Assembly (NCBI GenBank): GCA_963170165.1
Contig: CAUJGQ010000066.1
Location: forward strand, 1 to 40,652
Length of the DNA stretch: 40,652 nucleotides
Direction: 5' to 3'
Source of the DNA: Chloroflexota bacterium
Lineage (GTDB): Bacteria > Chloroflexota > Dehalococcoidia > CAUJGQ01
Below, piece after piece: positions 40,651-40,652 of this stretch. A program made the translations under genes and the position numbers. A model generated the notes under the pieces. The model ran no database searches. It had not been told where the DNA came from and was given only the letters and a program-made list of their open reading frames with translations. Each line of letters starts with the position of its first letter. Positions within the stretch are counted from its first letter, which is position 1.

Positions 40651-40652
40651 CC

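Overview
The window is a 40.65-kb stretch of GC-rich, densely coding bacterial chromosome with no mobile element, CRISPR array or phage gene. Near-consensus sigma-70 promoters, frequent GTG/TTG starts, RNase Y with a TTGACA promoter, FabZ (bacterial FAS II), a three-domain single-chain acyl-CoA carboxylase and a DUF2249/oxidase-like/DUF59 operon together suggest a Chloroflexota-like organism (Thermomicrobia or Dehalococcoidia type). No 16S or marker tree is possible here, so this is an inference. No gene-free stretch exceeds 300 bases; the longest (20893-21150, 258 bases) is a structured regulatory region.

Layout. (A) 4452 down to 1, minus strand: a catabolic-looking operon of a crotonase-fold protein lacking both catalytic Glu, two tandem paralogous small proteins of unknown function, a canonical enoyl-CoA hydratase, a CocE-type alpha/beta hydrolase and a nitroreductase cut by the window edge. 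(B) 4593-8316, plus: glycosyltransferase, methyltransferase, sugar epimerase/dehydratase and sugar aminotransferase, a small amino-sugar/glycan operon; then acyl-CoA dehydrogenase, a third crotonase and a DedA membrane protein. (C) 11142-13561: a small unknown protein, an FmdB zinc ribbon and a secreted HExxH metalloprotease whose ribosome-binding site lies in a perfect hairpin. (D) 13667-16822: FadR-type regulator, VOC protein and YceI (minus), divergent from an MFE-2-like SDR, with overlapping promoters and palindromes between. (E) A GH36 alpha-galactosidase (16899-18941).

(F) 20892 down to 18989, minus: DUF2249, a 12-TM heme-copper-oxidase-subunit-I-like protein with a visible threefold internal repeat, and a DUF59/SufT-type protein, preceded by a tandem 22-bp repeat and a CAAC-N6-GTTG palindrome. 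This looks like a coherent redox or Fe-S-linked unit. (G) 22889 down to 21151, minus: GNAT and HAD genes coupled by an ATGA overlap. (H) 23008-30684, plus: a two-domain CaiB/BaiF CoA-transferase overlapping a BC-BCCP-CT acyl-CoA carboxylase, then a HAD phosphatase coupled to galactokinase. (I) 32416 down to 30678, minus: nicotinamidase and a membrane-anchored protein of unknown role.

(J) 32641 to the end: Bax-inhibitor-1-like protein, fumarase, a degenerate GIY-YIG protein, DEAD-box helicase, RNase Y, PHP phosphoesterase and FabZ, then a small tail-anchored protein on the minus strand and tRNA-Asp(GTC) at the right edge. These are mostly housekeeping functions (RNA turnover, fatty acids, TCA cycle). 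Acyl-CoA chemistry is the dominant theme: three crotonases, one acyl-CoA dehydrogenase, one MFE-2-like SDR, a CoA-transferase, a carboxylase and FabZ. The parts most worth follow-up are the paralogous small-protein operon (A), the DUF2249/oxidase-like operon with its control region (F), and the occluded ribosome-binding site before the metalloprotease (C).
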